DNA from: Streptomyces candidus
GTDB lineage: Bacteria; Actinomycetota; Actinomycetes; Streptomycetales; Streptomycetaceae
Length of the DNA: 64,000 nt
Assembly: GCF_014207445.1 (NCBI RefSeq)
Contig: NZ_JACHEM010000014.1
Coordinates: 62,001 to 126,000 of the forward strand
Direction: 5' to 3'
The position numbers were made by a program, and so were the translations under genes. Position 1 is the stretch's first letter; each line of letters opens with the position of its first letter. Shown piece after piece: positions 8,770 to 16,707 of this stretch. The notes beneath the pieces were generated by a model. The model searched no databases. It saw nothing but the letters and a program-made list of their open reading frames with translations, and was not told the origin of the DNA.

Positions 8770-9186
8770 ATGACGAAGGCGCGCGACATCATGACCGGCA
8801 ACACCGAATGCGTCGGAGCGGACGAGACCGTACTCGACGCCGCCCGCAAAATGAAGGATCTGGGCGTGGGTGCCCTGCCCATCTGCGGCAGCGACAACAA
8901 GCTCAAGGGCATGCTCACCGACCGCGACATCGTCGTCAAGGTCCTGGCCGCCGGGAAGGACCCCGCCACGTGTCCGGCCGGCGAGCTGGCACAGGGTGAA
9001 GCGGTGACCATCGGCGCGGACGACGACGCCCAGGAGATCCTTCGCACGATGACCGCGCACAAGGTGCGTCGGCTGCCGGTGATCGACGGCCACGACCTGG
9101 TCGGCATGGTCGCCCAGGCCGACGTCGCCCGTTCCCTGCCCGATCCGCAGGTCGGGGAACTCCTGCAGGCGTTGTCCACGGACTGA
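8770..9186 (+). CDS. CBS-domain pair protein
   Basis: 138 residues consisting of two CBS repeats: KARDIMTGNTECVGADETVLDA with LGVGALPICG and LKGMLTDRDIVVKVLA, then TIGADDDAQEILRTM with VRRLPVIDGHDLVGMVAQAD. Stand-alone CBS pairs bind adenine nucleotides and modulate partner proteins or act as energy sensors. AAAAGGGGAA just upstream is the ribosome site for the ATG at 8770. A partner cannot be inferred; the neighbours are stress-type genes. Confidence 0.92.
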   Translation: MTKARDIMTGNTECVGADETVLDAARKMKDLGVGALPICGSDNKLKGMLTDRDIVVKVLAAGKDPATCPAGELAQGEAVTIGADDDAQEILRTMTAHKVRRLPVIDGHDLVGMVAQADVARSLPDPQVGELLQALSTD

Positions 9187-9325
9187 CGCACCGACGCCAC
9201 GGGGCCCGGGGCCCACCATCCGTCGTTTCCGCCCGGGGACCCCGGCATCCGTCGGAGCGGCGGCAGGCCCCCAGCCCGGCAGACACCGACACCTGCGGTC
9301 CACAGCGGCCGGCGACCGAGGACTC

Positions 9326-10192
9326 ATGAGCGACGCGGAGATGACTGTCTTTGCCACGCTGGCCGACCTGACGAAGTTGGTGAGCAGCGACCGGGGCCTG
9401 TACGTGCGCTGGTCGCGCGGCCCCTCGCCGGACCTGGACGCGGTTTCCAGCAGGGACGATCTCACCGGTGTACCTCTGCCCGGGTTGTCGGTCAACTCCC
9501 TCGACGTCGCGGACTGGTGGGGCGACCGGCCCGTTCATGTGTGGGTGGCCCGGCGGCTCTACGACTACTCGCACCTGCCGCGCCTCAAAGGGGCGTTCAC
9601 GCGCCCCTGGGTGCTGCGTGGTGTCGAGACGGGGAGGGGCCCGGACAACGAGCCGCTGGTCAATGAGGTGGTACCGCTGGGCTGGATCGACCCGTCGGTC
9701 ATCGCCGAAGCCAATGAGGTGATCACGAGCCTGCCGGGAAGCTGGGGCCCGGTGTGCCGGGACAACAGCTTCTGCCCCCCAGAGGGTCACCGCATGTACG
9801 AACGCACGCTGTACGCATGTGAGGAGAGCGTCGTGCCGGATCCCCCCGGGTCGCAGAGACTGCGTGAGGAACTCACCGAGCAGGTCGAGGTGTTCCGGCG
9901 ACGCGCGGCGTCCGCCGAGGCAGTGATGGCGGAGCTCCGGGCCGACTGCGACCTCGACGCGGCAGACGCCGCTTCCACTCGCGCCGCCCTCGCGGACGAA
10001 CACGGCCGCGCCGAAGAAGCGCGTCGGCAACTCGCCCGCACGACGGATGCCCTCCACCGCTTGGACGGGGGCACGTTCGGACTCTGCGTCTCCTGCGGTA
10101 CCGCCATCGACCCCGAGCGGCTGCTCGCCGTGCCGCACACCCGATGGTGCGTCGCCTGCCGACGTGACGTGGAGGACCGCCCTGCGAGGTGA
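9326..10192 (+). CDS. DUF6098 domain joined to a DksA/TraR-type zinc finger
   Basis: 288 residues in one frame. Residues 1-155 (TLADLTKLVSSDRGLYVRWS, GLSVNSLDVADWWGDRPVHV, ARRLYDYSHLP) match DUF6098. Residues 170-288 look like a complete DksA/TraR protein: a coiled-coil (about 178-255) then a C4 zinc finger FGLCVSCGTAIDPERLLAV ending WCVACRRD. Such proteins bind RNA polymerase in the secondary channel. The join is suspicious: a GTG at 9833 (residue 170) has GAGGAG six bases upstream, and adding one C to the C6 run at 9775-9780 would end the first domain at the TGA at 9820. So this may be two genes fused by a real or sequencing deletion. Confidence 0.8.
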   Translation: MSDAEMTVFATLADLTKLVSSDRGLYVRWSRGPSPDLDAVSSRDDLTGVPLPGLSVNSLDVADWWGDRPVHVWVARRLYDYSHLPRLKGAFTRPWVLRGVETGRGPDNEPLVNEVVPLGWIDPSVIAEANEVITSLPGSWGPVCRDNSFCPPEGHRMYERTLYACEESVVPDPPGSQRLREELTEQVEVFRRRAASAEAVMAELRADCDLDAADAASTRAALADEHGRAEEARRQLARTTDALHRLDGGTFGLCVSCGTAIDPERLLAVPHTRWCVACRRDVEDRPAR

Positions 10193-10380
10193 ACCTCGCG
10201 CCATCGGTGAGGGTGCTCTCCCACCACGCGAAGCCCACCGGCAGGCCCGCACGCCGCGTCTCCGCGACCGCGGCGGACGGCCGGGCCGGGCGACTTTCCG
10301 CCATGTGAGGGCACCGCGTACCCGGTACCCGTGCCGGTCGGCAGGCGCCGCCGGGCTCTGCGCCCGACCGTCCCGCGCCC

Positions 10381-10626
10381 TCAGCCGCCGAGCTTGCCGA
10401 CCGCGTCGTCCAACGACGCCGCCATCAAGGTGACGTCCTGCGGCGTGGGATGCGTGGTGCCCAGCCGGTCCACGAGGTCCGCCCGTGTCAGCACCACCAC
10501 CGCTCCACGGAGGTCCTCGCCGTCCAGGGCTGCTCGTCCGGCCACCCTGGCGCGGCCTTCCAGCAGGACGAGCGCGGAGTCGTCCGCCGAGTCCAGCAAC
10601 TCGCGCACCAGAGTCTCGCTGATCAT
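10381..10626 (-). CDS. Conserved small Streptomyces protein, function unknown
   Basis: 81 residues from ATG 10626 (GAAGGG lies 8 nt upstream; GTG at 10629 is the alternative start). It is acidic, with alternating strands and helices: LVRELLDSADDSALVLLEGR, AALDGEDLRGAVVVLTRADL, DVTLMAASLDDAVGKLGG. It has no signal, membrane segment or known catalytic motif. The pattern resembles small Streptomyces proteins I have seen annotated as hypothetical. It is on the opposite strand to the zinc-finger gene and follows the hemerythrin operon terminator. Confidence 0.6.
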   Translation of the reverse strand: MISETLVRELLDSADDSALVLLEGRARVAGRAALDGEDLRGAVVVLTRADLVDRLGTTHPTPQDVTLMAASLDDAVGKLGG

Positions 10627-10686
10627 CACGTGATCCCTTCGTTGTTCCCGTTCTCGCGTTCGCTGCGCTTCCCGGCTTTCGCGCGG

Positions 10687-10712
10687 ACGGCCCGCCCCGG
10701 AGGGCGGGCCGT
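10687..10712 (-). terminator. Strong hairpin after the hemerythrin operon
   Basis: ACGGCCCGCCC (10687-10697), loop CGGA, then GGGCGGGCCGT (10702-10712): a perfect 11-bp stem with a tetraloop, 15 bp past the stop of the hemerythrin gene. It is very likely the intrinsic terminator of the 12531-10727 operon. It also lies upstream of the next minus-strand gene. Confidence 0.85.
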
Positions 10713-10726
10713 CGTCGTCATGCGGT

Positions 10727-11320
10727 TCAGCCGTCCTTGCCCATGGCCTGGCGGACAGCGTCCTTGGTGCGGTCCATCAGTGCGGCGACGGGGCCCAGCG
10801 CCATGTTGGCCGCCGCCGACTCGACTCCGGGGTGGGGCCGGGTGGGGGCCACCGCCTCTGCCGCCTTGACTGCCTTGGCCATCGCAGCCAGGTTGGTGAC
10901 GTCGGTACTGCGGCGGATGTGGGTGAACTCGTAGCGTTCCTCGGCCCGGGCGTGCGCCTGCACCTCCGCGCGCAGCTTCAGCAGCTGCGGCATGAACTTC
11001 GGGTCGTCCGTGTCGAGGTCGTCGAGGGCAGCCAGCGTCTCCTTGGCGGCCTTCTCCTCCGCCAGTCGGTCGTCGGCGACCTGCCCGCCACCGGCCAGGT
11101 TCTTCCGGGTGAAGGGGTGGACGACCTCCTCCTCGGCCGTCTCGTGCACGGCCAGCAGGCGCACCAGCCGGCGGAACGCGTTGCGGCGCTCGTCACCCTT
11201 GGTGGCCTCGACCTCATCGAAGAGGTTGCGGATGTCACCGTGCTGGCGCATCAGCAAGGACACGACATCGGTGTCGGGAGCCCGGTCGTCCCCGGCGTGG
11301 GGGGTCTGCATGTCGCTCAT
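10727..11320 (-). CDS. Hemerythrin-domain protein
   Basis: 197 residues. The di-iron helices are visible: H27 in LLMRQHGDIRNLFDEVE, H59 and E63 in AVHETAEEEVVHPF with H68, and the C-terminal HARAEERYEFTHIR (H123, E127, H134). The C-terminal 50 residues include the TRPHPGVES and GPVAALMDRTKDAVR segments common in actinobacterial hemerythrins. It may bind oxygen or NO, or sense redox state, in the cytoplasm. The ATG overlaps the stop of the ferritin-like gene by 4 bp, so the two are coupled and probably act together. Confidence 0.92.
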   Translation of the reverse strand: MSDMQTPHAGDDRAPDTDVVSLLMRQHGDIRNLFDEVEATKGDERRNAFRRLVRLLAVHETAEEEVVHPFTRKNLAGGGQVADDRLAEEKAAKETLAALDDLDTDDPKFMPQLLKLRAEVQAHARAEERYEFTHIRRSTDVTNLAAMAKAVKAAEAVAPTRPHPGVESAAANMALGPVAALMDRTKDAVRQAMGKDG

Positions 11321-12531
11321 GCGCCGCTGCCGCCCTTCTCCCGCTGCGAGGGGTCGGGGTGCTCGCCCTCGGTCTCGACCCGGTACTCGCGGCCGAACAT
11401 GGCGTCGTGCTCCTCGATGACCCGGTCGCTGGGGGGCGCCTCGCCGCCGTGGATGTCCTCCTGCATCTTCTCGAACCGCTCGTGCGCGTCCCGTACGTAC
11501 CCCGCGCCGAGCGTGGTGAGGTCCATCTGCGTGTCCAACAGCTCGCGCAGATAGGCCTTGTTGGGCTCGAAGGTGAGCACGTTCGGCAGCTCGGGCGCGA
11601 GGACGGACTCGGGGTCGCGGCCGTCGTGGCGGCGCATCAGGTCGCAGGCGATGTGCAGGTGTTCCAGCTCCATGTTGAGGTGGAGCTCCCAGATGGCCTT
11701 CACCCTCGGGTCGCTCTCCTGCTCCATGAAGGAGTGGTAGAGGTAGCACTCGTTGTACTCGTGGTTGACCAGCTGCTCCCACCACGTCTCGCCCGGGTCG
11801 ACGAGGGACTCGTAGTGGGTGACGTGCTCCTCCTCGATGAGCCCGATCTCCTGGTAGAGCTGGCGGGCGATCGGCTCCATGTAGGTGGGGCCGGTGTTCA
11901 TGTAGAAGTTCATCGTCTGCTGCTCCGCCGACATGATCGTCAGCGCGTGCAGCTTGGAGAGCGGGTTCGTCTCGTCCTTCACGTACGGGTCACGCACGTT
12001 GTCGACGGGGTTGCGGTGGTGGAAGCGCGTCGGGCGACCCGGCATCACCTCGGTGAGGCCGTCGACGATCGCGTCGGCCTTGCGGTGTTCGATCATCTCG
12101 TACAGGTTCGCGTACCGGTACAGGTGGTCGAAGTCCTCCAGCACACCGAACTGGTACGCCTGCTTCAGGTACGGGTCCGGCTCCATCCGCGCCACCCACG
12201 CCGTCAGATCGACCGCCACCTGCTCGTAGGCGATCGTCGTCTCCAGCACCGACGAGACACCCGGCAGCAGCCAGTTGACCACCTTCTGCTGCTGCGCCTC
12301 GATGTAGCGGGTCCGGGCGAGAAGCCTTTTCACCTCCGGGTCCTTGGTGTGCCGGGCGAGCTGGTGGCTGAACATGATCGCCTCGACCTCGATGCCGTTC
12401 ATCGTGATGATGCGGCACCGGGTGTACGGGTCACAGTGGTCCGGGTCGATCGGCTTCACGTTCAGTTCACGCCAGTTGCGCAACTGCCGGTCCAGCGGAA
12501 TTCCGCGCTGCTCAAGCGGATTGAAGGTCAC
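11317..12531 (-). CDS. Putative di-iron protein with two ferritin-like halves
   Basis: 404 residues from a GTG with AAGGAG six bases upstream. I do not recognise a named family. The first half has helices with EVEAIMFSHQLARH, RYIEAQQQKVV, TIAYEQVAVD and LEDFDHLYRY (E132, H136). The second has LIEEEHVTHYESL (E233-E235, H236), NHEYNECYLYHSF and MELEHLHIACDL (E288, E290, H291, H293). Repeated E and ExxH motifs on long helices suggest two fused four-helix ferritin-like bundles that could hold carboxylate-bridged di-iron sites. It is coupled to a hemerythrin gene and has its own SigB-type promoter. Its role may be oxygen/peroxide detoxification or iron handling; this is inference. Confidence 0.8.
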   Translation of the reverse strand: MTFNPLEQRGIPLDRQLRNWRELNVKPIDPDHCDPYTRCRIITMNGIEVEAIMFSHQLARHTKDPEVKRLLARTRYIEAQQQKVVNWLLPGVSSVLETTIAYEQVAVDLTAWVARMEPDPYLKQAYQFGVLEDFDHLYRYANLYEMIEHRKADAIVDGLTEVMPGRPTRFHHRNPVDNVRDPYVKDETNPLSKLHALTIMSAEQQTMNFYMNTGPTYMEPIARQLYQEIGLIEEEHVTHYESLVDPGETWWEQLVNHEYNECYLYHSFMEQESDPRVKAIWELHLNMELEHLHIACDLMRRHDGRDPESVLAPELPNVLTFEPNKAYLRELLDTQMDLTTLGAGYVRDAHERFEKMQEDIHGGEAPPSDRVIEEHDAMFGREYRVETEGEHPDPSQREKGGSGA

Positions 12532-12572
12532 GCCGCACTCCTTCGCGGTCGGTCTACTGACAGAAAGGCGGA

Positions 12573-12597
12573 GTACCCCCGCAACCGCATCCCAATC
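12573..12597 (-). promoter_or_regulatory. SigB-type promoter for the ferritin-like/hemerythrin operon
   Basis: On the minus strand, GATT (12597-12594), a 15-nt spacer, then GGGTAC (12578-12573). This matches the published Streptomyces SigB consensus GNNT-N14-16-GGGTAY. The predicted start is about 35 nt ahead of the GTG at 12531. It faces away from a similar promoter serving the oxidase gene. Confidence 0.6.
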
Positions 12598-12841
12598 CGC
12601 TTCCGCGAAGGCACCAACTGCCCATGTTTCGCCCGTCGGCGGGAACGCGCTTCTGTACACGCCCGGACGGGTGTACGGAAACCCGTGTGGCGTAACGCCG
12701 ACCGCGACACGCAGTTGCGCGGCCCCCGAGAGCGTGCGAGAGGCGCTTTCCCACCACCCCGTGCGCTCGTGCGCCGTTACGCGGCACGGCATTCCCGAAC
12801 AGCGCGCGTCGGCCATGCCGGTGACGTCGCATCGGCGTAGC

Positions 12842-12866
12842 GTTTGTGTGCGCCGTACCGGGGTAC
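12842..12866 (+). promoter_or_regulatory. SigB-type promoter for the orphan oxidase gene
   Basis: GTTT (12842-12845), 15-nt spacer, GGGTAC (12861-12866): a full match to GNNT-N14-16-GGGTAY, about 40 bp upstream of the oxidase ATG. Confidence 0.65.
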
Positions 12867-12905
12867 TCCGCTGCGGCTTCGTTCGTACTCGCGCTGGGAA
12901 TACGT

Positions 12906-14624
12906 ATGACCTTGCAAACCGAGACCGAGAATGCTGCGCCCGTTCCGGTGAAGGGCCGCGGCCTGGGCGCGGTGGTGATCAGCTGGCTCACCACCACCGA
13001 TCACAAGAAGATCGGTCACCTGTACCTGATCACCTCCTTCACGTTCTTCCTCTTCGGCGGGGCGCTGGCCCTGTTGATGCGGGCCGAACTCGCCCGGCCC
13101 GGCATTCAGCTCATTTCCAACGAGCAGTACAACCAGTCGTTCACCATGCACGGCACGGTGATGCTGCTGCTGTTCGCCACCCCGACGTTCGCCGGGTTCG
13201 CCAACGCCATCATGCCGCTGCAGATCGGCTCGCCCGATGTGGCGTTTCCCCGGCTGAACATGCTTTCCTACTGGCTGTTCCTGTTCGGCGGCCTGATCGT
13301 CGTGGCCGGGATGTTCACCAGCAACGGAACCGCCGACTTCGGCTGGACCGCCTACACCCCGCTCAGCAGGGAAGAGCGCTCGCCCAGCGTCGGCGCCGAC
13401 ATGTGGATCATGGGGCTGGCCCTGTCCGGCTTCGGCACCATCCTGGGCGCCGTCAACTTCATCACCACCATCATCTGCATGCGCGCCCCCGGGATGACGA
13501 TGTTCCGGATGCCGATCTTCACCTGGAACGTACTGCTCACCTCGGTGCTCGTCCTGCTGGCCTTCCCGGTGCTGGCCGCGGCCCTGCTCGTCCTGGAGTC
13601 CGACCGCCGTTTCGGCTCGCACGTCTTCGCTCCCGAGAACGGCGGAACCCTGCTCTGGCAGCACCTGTTCTGGTTCTTCGGACATCCCGAGGTCTACATC
13701 CTGGCGCTGCCGTTCTTCGGCGTGGTCACCGAGATCCTGCCGGTGTTCTCCCGGAAACCCATCTTCGGATACGTGGGACTGGTGGGCGCCACCATCGCGA
13801 TCACGGGCCTTTCGGTGACGGTGTGGGCCCACCACATGTTCGCCACCGGAGCGGTCCTGCTGCCGTTCTTCTCCTTCATGACGTACCTGATCGCGGTGCC
13901 GACCGGGGTGAAGTTCTTCAACTGGATCGGCACCATGTGGAAGGGCTCCATCAGTTTCGAGACACCCATGCTGTGGGCGGTCGGGTTCCTGGTGACGTTC
14001 CTGTTCGGCGGGCTGACCGGCGTCATCCTCGGCTCACCGCCGCTGGACTTCCACGTCACCGACTCCTACTTCGTGGTGGCGCATTTCCACTACGTGCTGT
14101 TCGGCACGATCGTCTTCGCGATGTTCGCCGGATTCCACTTCTGGTGGCCCAAAATGACCGGCACCATGCTCGACGAACGGCTCGGCAAAATCCACTTCTG
14201 GACGCTCTTCGCCGGCTTCCACCTGACCTTTCTGGTCCAGCACTGGCTCGGCGCCGAAGGAATGCCGCGCCGCTACGCCGACTACCTCGCGGCCGACGGC
14301 TTCACCGCCCTCAACACCCTCTCCACCATCGGCTCCTTCCTGCTCGGCCTCTCCACCCTGCCGTTCCTCTACAACGTGTGGAAGACAGCCAAGTACGGCA
14401 AGCGCATCGAAGTCGACGACCCCTGGGGATACGGCCGCTCCCTGGAATGGGCCACCTCCTGCCCGCCCCCGCGCCACAACTTCACCACCCTGCCCAGGAT
14501 CCGCTCCGAATCCCCTGCCTTCGACCTGCACCACCCCGAAATCACCGCCCTCGACCAGGCCCGCTTCACCGGCCAGCGCGACGTCCTGGAACCGGACGAC
14601 AACGTCGGCGGGAAAGAAGAGTGA
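12906..14624 (+). CDS. ctaD: Cytochrome c oxidase subunit I (CtaD paralogue)
   Basis: 572 residues with 12 or more membrane helices. Heme and copper ligands are present: H82 (FTMHGTVM), H260-P-E-V-Y264 with the cross-linked Tyr, H309-H310 (WAHHMF), and H393/H395 (VAHFHYV). D111 in IGSPDVAFPRLN corresponds to the D-channel entrance, so it is an A-type proton-pumping oxidase subunit rather than a NO reductase. No subunit II, III or cytochrome c gene lies nearby, so it is an orphan copy that must borrow partners from the main aa3 locus. The preceding SigB-type promoter points to stress expression. The start is the second ATG of the frame, followed by TLQTETENA. Confidence 0.93.
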   Translation: MTLQTETENAAPVPVKGRGLGAVVISWLTTTDHKKIGHLYLITSFTFFLFGGALALLMRAELARPGIQLISNEQYNQSFTMHGTVMLLLFATPTFAGFANAIMPLQIGSPDVAFPRLNMLSYWLFLFGGLIVVAGMFTSNGTADFGWTAYTPLSREERSPSVGADMWIMGLALSGFGTILGAVNFITTIICMRAPGMTMFRMPIFTWNVLLTSVLVLLAFPVLAAALLVLESDRRFGSHVFAPENGGTLLWQHLFWFFGHPEVYILALPFFGVVTEILPVFSRKPIFGYVGLVGATIAITGLSVTVWAHHMFATGAVLLPFFSFMTYLIAVPTGVKFFNWIGTMWKGSISFETPMLWAVGFLVTFLFGGLTGVILGSPPLDFHVTDSYFVVAHFHYVLFGTIVFAMFAGFHFWWPKMTGTMLDERLGKIHFWTLFAGFHLTFLVQHWLGAEGMPRRYADYLAADGFTALNTLSTIGSFLLGLSTLPFLYNVWKTAKYGKRIEVDDPWGYGRSLEWATSCPPPRHNFTTLPRIRSESPAFDLHHPEITALDQARFTGQRDVLEPDDNVGGKEE

Positions 14625-14626
14625 GG

Positions 14627-14986
14627 ATGCGGGACCGCAGGCAGAGCGAACGCGAGACGGCAGCGGGCATCAGCCGTCTGGAGGGGTACCTCCTGGGCCA
14701 GGCAGAGATCCAACGAGCCGAGTCGCAGGGCAAGGACTTCGCCGGGCGCCTGCCCTGGCTGACCACCGCCCAGCAGGAAGAGGTCGCCCGGCACTACACC
14801 CAGGACCGCCTCGCCACGACCAGGCAAGCACTGACGGCAGTCAACGCACGTCAAGCGGAGCTGCGGGAGGAGTACACCGCCCGCTACCAAACGCTGCGGC
14901 AGCAACTGCTGTGCCGTTGCGTAGCCCTGCTCATCACCGCCCTCACCCTGTGCTGCACCACCGTTCTCCTCGTCGTACTGCGGTGA
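14627..14986 (+). CDS. Helical protein with C-terminal membrane anchor, function unknown
   Basis: 119 residues. It is mostly Gln/Arg/Glu-rich helix (RLEGYLLGQAEIQRAESQGK, LTTAQQEEVARHYTQDRL, ARQAELREEYTARYQTLRQQ) and ends in one hydrophobic helix, LCRCVALLITALTLCCTTVL. This gives a cytoplasmic coiled-coil-like domain anchored at its C-terminus. The gene begins 2 bp after the oxidase stop (or overlaps it if GTG 14621 is used), so it is co-transcribed. It could be an assembly or partner factor for the orphan oxidase; no family was recognised. Confidence 0.75.
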   Translation: MRDRRQSERETAAGISRLEGYLLGQAEIQRAESQGKDFAGRLPWLTTAQQEEVARHYTQDRLATTRQALTAVNARQAELREEYTARYQTLRQQLLCRCVALLITALTLCCTTVLLVVLR

Positions 14987-15082
14987 TCACTGGCTCGCGC
15001 AACAGCCGCCGGCCACCCTCAGCTCCGCCCACACGTTTCCGTTGGACCGCGCGTGTATGTGGTCGAAGAATGGTCGTGGACC

Positions 15083-15107
15083 GTGTGGGCCGGGGCTGAC
15101 CGGGTAC
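15083..15107 (+). promoter_or_regulatory. SigB-type promoter for the small protein/hemerythrin pair
   Basis: GTGT (15083-15086), 15-nt spacer, GGGTAC (15102-15107), matching GNNT-N14-16-GGGTAY, about 67 bp ahead of the ATG at 15174. Confidence 0.6.
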
Positions 15108-15173
15108 CCAGCGGACGGCTCTGGCATCTCCGGATCCAGCCACACCCACGACCCACTGCAGGAAGGCAGAGTC

Positions 15174-15347
15174 ATGAGCGAACAGACACCGTCCCAGGCC
15201 GAGGGCGAGCGCGACCCGGACACCGGGACGGCGGACGCAGCGCCGGTGCCAGACTCCTCGAAGGCGCCCCGTACGACACCGTCGCAGGCCGAGGGGGACC
15301 GCTCCGAGGACGAGGAGACCGGCCCCGAAGGCCGGGCCGGGGACTGA
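15174..15347 (+). CDS. Small acidic disordered protein with repeated TPSQAEG
   Basis: 57 residues: MSEQTPSQAEGERDPD near the start and RTTPSQAEGDRSEDEE later, so the TPSQAEG motif occurs twice about 31 residues apart. It is highly charged and probably disordered, with no signal or membrane segment. GGAAGG lies 7 bases before the ATG. It is 13 bp ahead of the second hemerythrin gene and shares its promoter. I recall similar short TPSQAEG proteins in streptomycetes; their function is unknown. Confidence 0.7.
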   Translation: MSEQTPSQAEGERDPDTGTADAAPVPDSSKAPRTTPSQAEGDRSEDEETGPEGRAGD

Positions 15348-15360
15348 GAAGGGCGCAGCC

Positions 15361-16056
15361 ATGGCCAGGACCATCAAGGACCAGACAGTCGAAGAACTTG
15401 GCGGCGACGGCAGCGTACTTGCGCGGCAGCGCCGCGAGCACGCCGAAATGGACCGGCTGATGGACCGGTACCAGCGACTGACGGACTCCGAGGAACAGGC
15501 ACGGCTCCTGAAGGAAATCGTCCAGCTCGTCTTCAGCCACGCGTTCGCCGAGGAGACCGTCCTGTGGCCGGCTGTCCGGTGCAGCGTTCCGGACGGGGAG
15601 GAGCTGACCGCGCGGGTCGAACAGGAGCACCAGCAGATCAATGACCTCACCAGCGAGATCGAACGCCTCGACCCGCAGGACCCACGACGCGACGAAATGG
15701 TGCGGCGGGTCTTCGCCCTGATCCGTCAGGACATCAGGGACGAGGAGGACGAACTCCTGCCCCGCCTCCAGGACGCGCTGAACCCCGCCGGGCTGCGCCG
15801 CCTCGGCGCGGCCTGGGAGGCCGTGCGCCGAAGCGCCCCCACCCGCCCGCATCCCGCCGTCCCCCGGCGACCGCCCGGCAACGCGCTCCTGGGGATTCCG
15901 CTGAGCGGCTACGACCGGGCCCGCGACGCACTCGGCGCGAGCACAGGGTCGACCGCGGGCAGGCGCAGGGCAGCCGTGGTCCTCGGGCTGCTCGCCGCAG
16001 CATCCGCCGTCGTCACGGTCGTGGTGCGGGGCGTGCGGGTTACCCGTCGGCGGTGA
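15361..16056 (+). CDS. Hemerythrin-domain protein with C-terminal membrane helix
   Basis: 231 residues. Iron-ligand candidates are H27 (RREHAEMDRL), H60 with E64 (FSHAFAEETVLWP), H90 (EQEHQQIND) and the acidic DIRDEEDELLPRL helix. After APTRPHPAVP, shared with the other hemerythrin here, the chain runs to a basic linker and a hydrophobic helix (RAAVVLGLLAAASAVVTVVV) followed by RGVRVTRRR, a cytoplasm-facing tail. It is therefore likely a membrane-tethered oxygen/NO-binding or sensing protein. GAAGGG precedes the ATG. It is downstream of a SigB-type promoter, in one unit with the TPSQAEG protein. Confidence 0.9.
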   Translation: MARTIKDQTVEELGGDGSVLARQRREHAEMDRLMDRYQRLTDSEEQARLLKEIVQLVFSHAFAEETVLWPAVRCSVPDGEELTARVEQEHQQINDLTSEIERLDPQDPRRDEMVRRVFALIRQDIRDEEDELLPRLQDALNPAGLRRLGAAWEAVRRSAPTRPHPAVPRRPPGNALLGIPLSGYDRARDALGASTGSTAGRRRAAVVLGLLAAASAVVTVVVRGVRVTRRR

Positions 16057-16144
16057 GGCGCGGTCGACACGACTTCGCGAGGAGGCCCACGGGCCTGCTG
16101 TCAGGACGACGACGTTCGCATCCGCGGCAGCAGGCCCTGCGCGG

Positions 16145-16678
16145 TCAGCGGGTGAACGCGTCCGAGCGGGGCACCGGGCCCACTCCGGTCCGCCGACCGG
16201 GCCGCAGCGCCGCATGACGCTGCCCGGGCCCGGCGCCGTCCCGCGCGGCCAGGCGGTCGGCGACGAAGCCGGTGGCGAAGGCGTAGACCGCTTTGTGGAG
16301 CAGGTCGACCGCGAGTTCTTTGCGGGGCCAGGTCTGGGGCGGGGCGCCGACGCCGGTGGCGTTCTCCAGGAGCTGATCGTTGGTGAGGCGGACCACAGCG
16401 AACTTCGCTGACGAGAGCGGCCCTCGCAGGCCCGCCTGCGCCATCGCGGACCGCAGCACGCCCAGCACGGCGGCCTGTCCGTAATGCATGGCCCAGTTGC
16501 GGGCCAGCGGCTGCCTGCCGGGACGCTCGTCCATACCCGTCAGCCTTTCCAGGACTCTGGCCGGTACGTGCGAGTCGGGGCGGCCGGTCAAGCGCTGCTC
16601 CAGCTTCTCCCCGGCCGTCATCACCACCGCGCCCGCCGTTCCGGCGAGCAGCCCTTGCCACACTGCGCGTTTCATCAT
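16145..16678 (-). CDS. Membrane-associated conserved hypothetical (DUF1440-like)
   Basis: 177 residues from ATG 16678 (ATG 16675 and GTG 16696 are alternatives). It begins KRAVWQGLLAGTAGAVVMTA, a membrane helix rich in Gly/Ala, then GEKLEQRLTGRPDSHVPARV and RNWAMHYGQAAVLGVLRSAM. A further hydrophobic stretch, DLLHKAVYAFATGFVADRLA, lies near residue 140. This helix pattern resembles DUF1440-like inner-membrane proteins, an assignment made by shape only. A SigB-type promoter just upstream fits the ATG at 16678 better than the GTG start. Confidence 0.7.
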   Translation of the reverse strand: MMKRAVWQGLLAGTAGAVVMTAGEKLEQRLTGRPDSHVPARVLERLTGMDERPGRQPLARNWAMHYGQAAVLGVLRSAMAQAGLRGPLSSAKFAVVRLTNDQLLENATGVGAPPQTWPRKELAVDLLHKAVYAFATGFVADRLAARDGAGPGQRHAALRPGRRTGVGPVPRSDAFTR

Positions 16679-16707
16679 GCGCACCCGGATACCCACACCG
16701 GGGCCCT

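Noticed and set aside
9326..9822. Programmed ribosomal frameshift at the DUF6098/DksA join
   Set aside because: The two domains are already in one frame and no slippery heptamer with downstream structure was seen; a fusion or one-base deletion explains it better.
11359..12840. Plus-strand frame opposite the ferritin-like gene
   Set aside because: Leu/Val/Arg/His-biased antisense frame without known domains, caused by high GC.
12906..14624. Nitric-oxide reductase (NorB) identity for the orphan oxidase gene
   Set aside because: It keeps the HPEVY tyrosine and the D-channel aspartate of A-type oxidases, absent from NO reductases.
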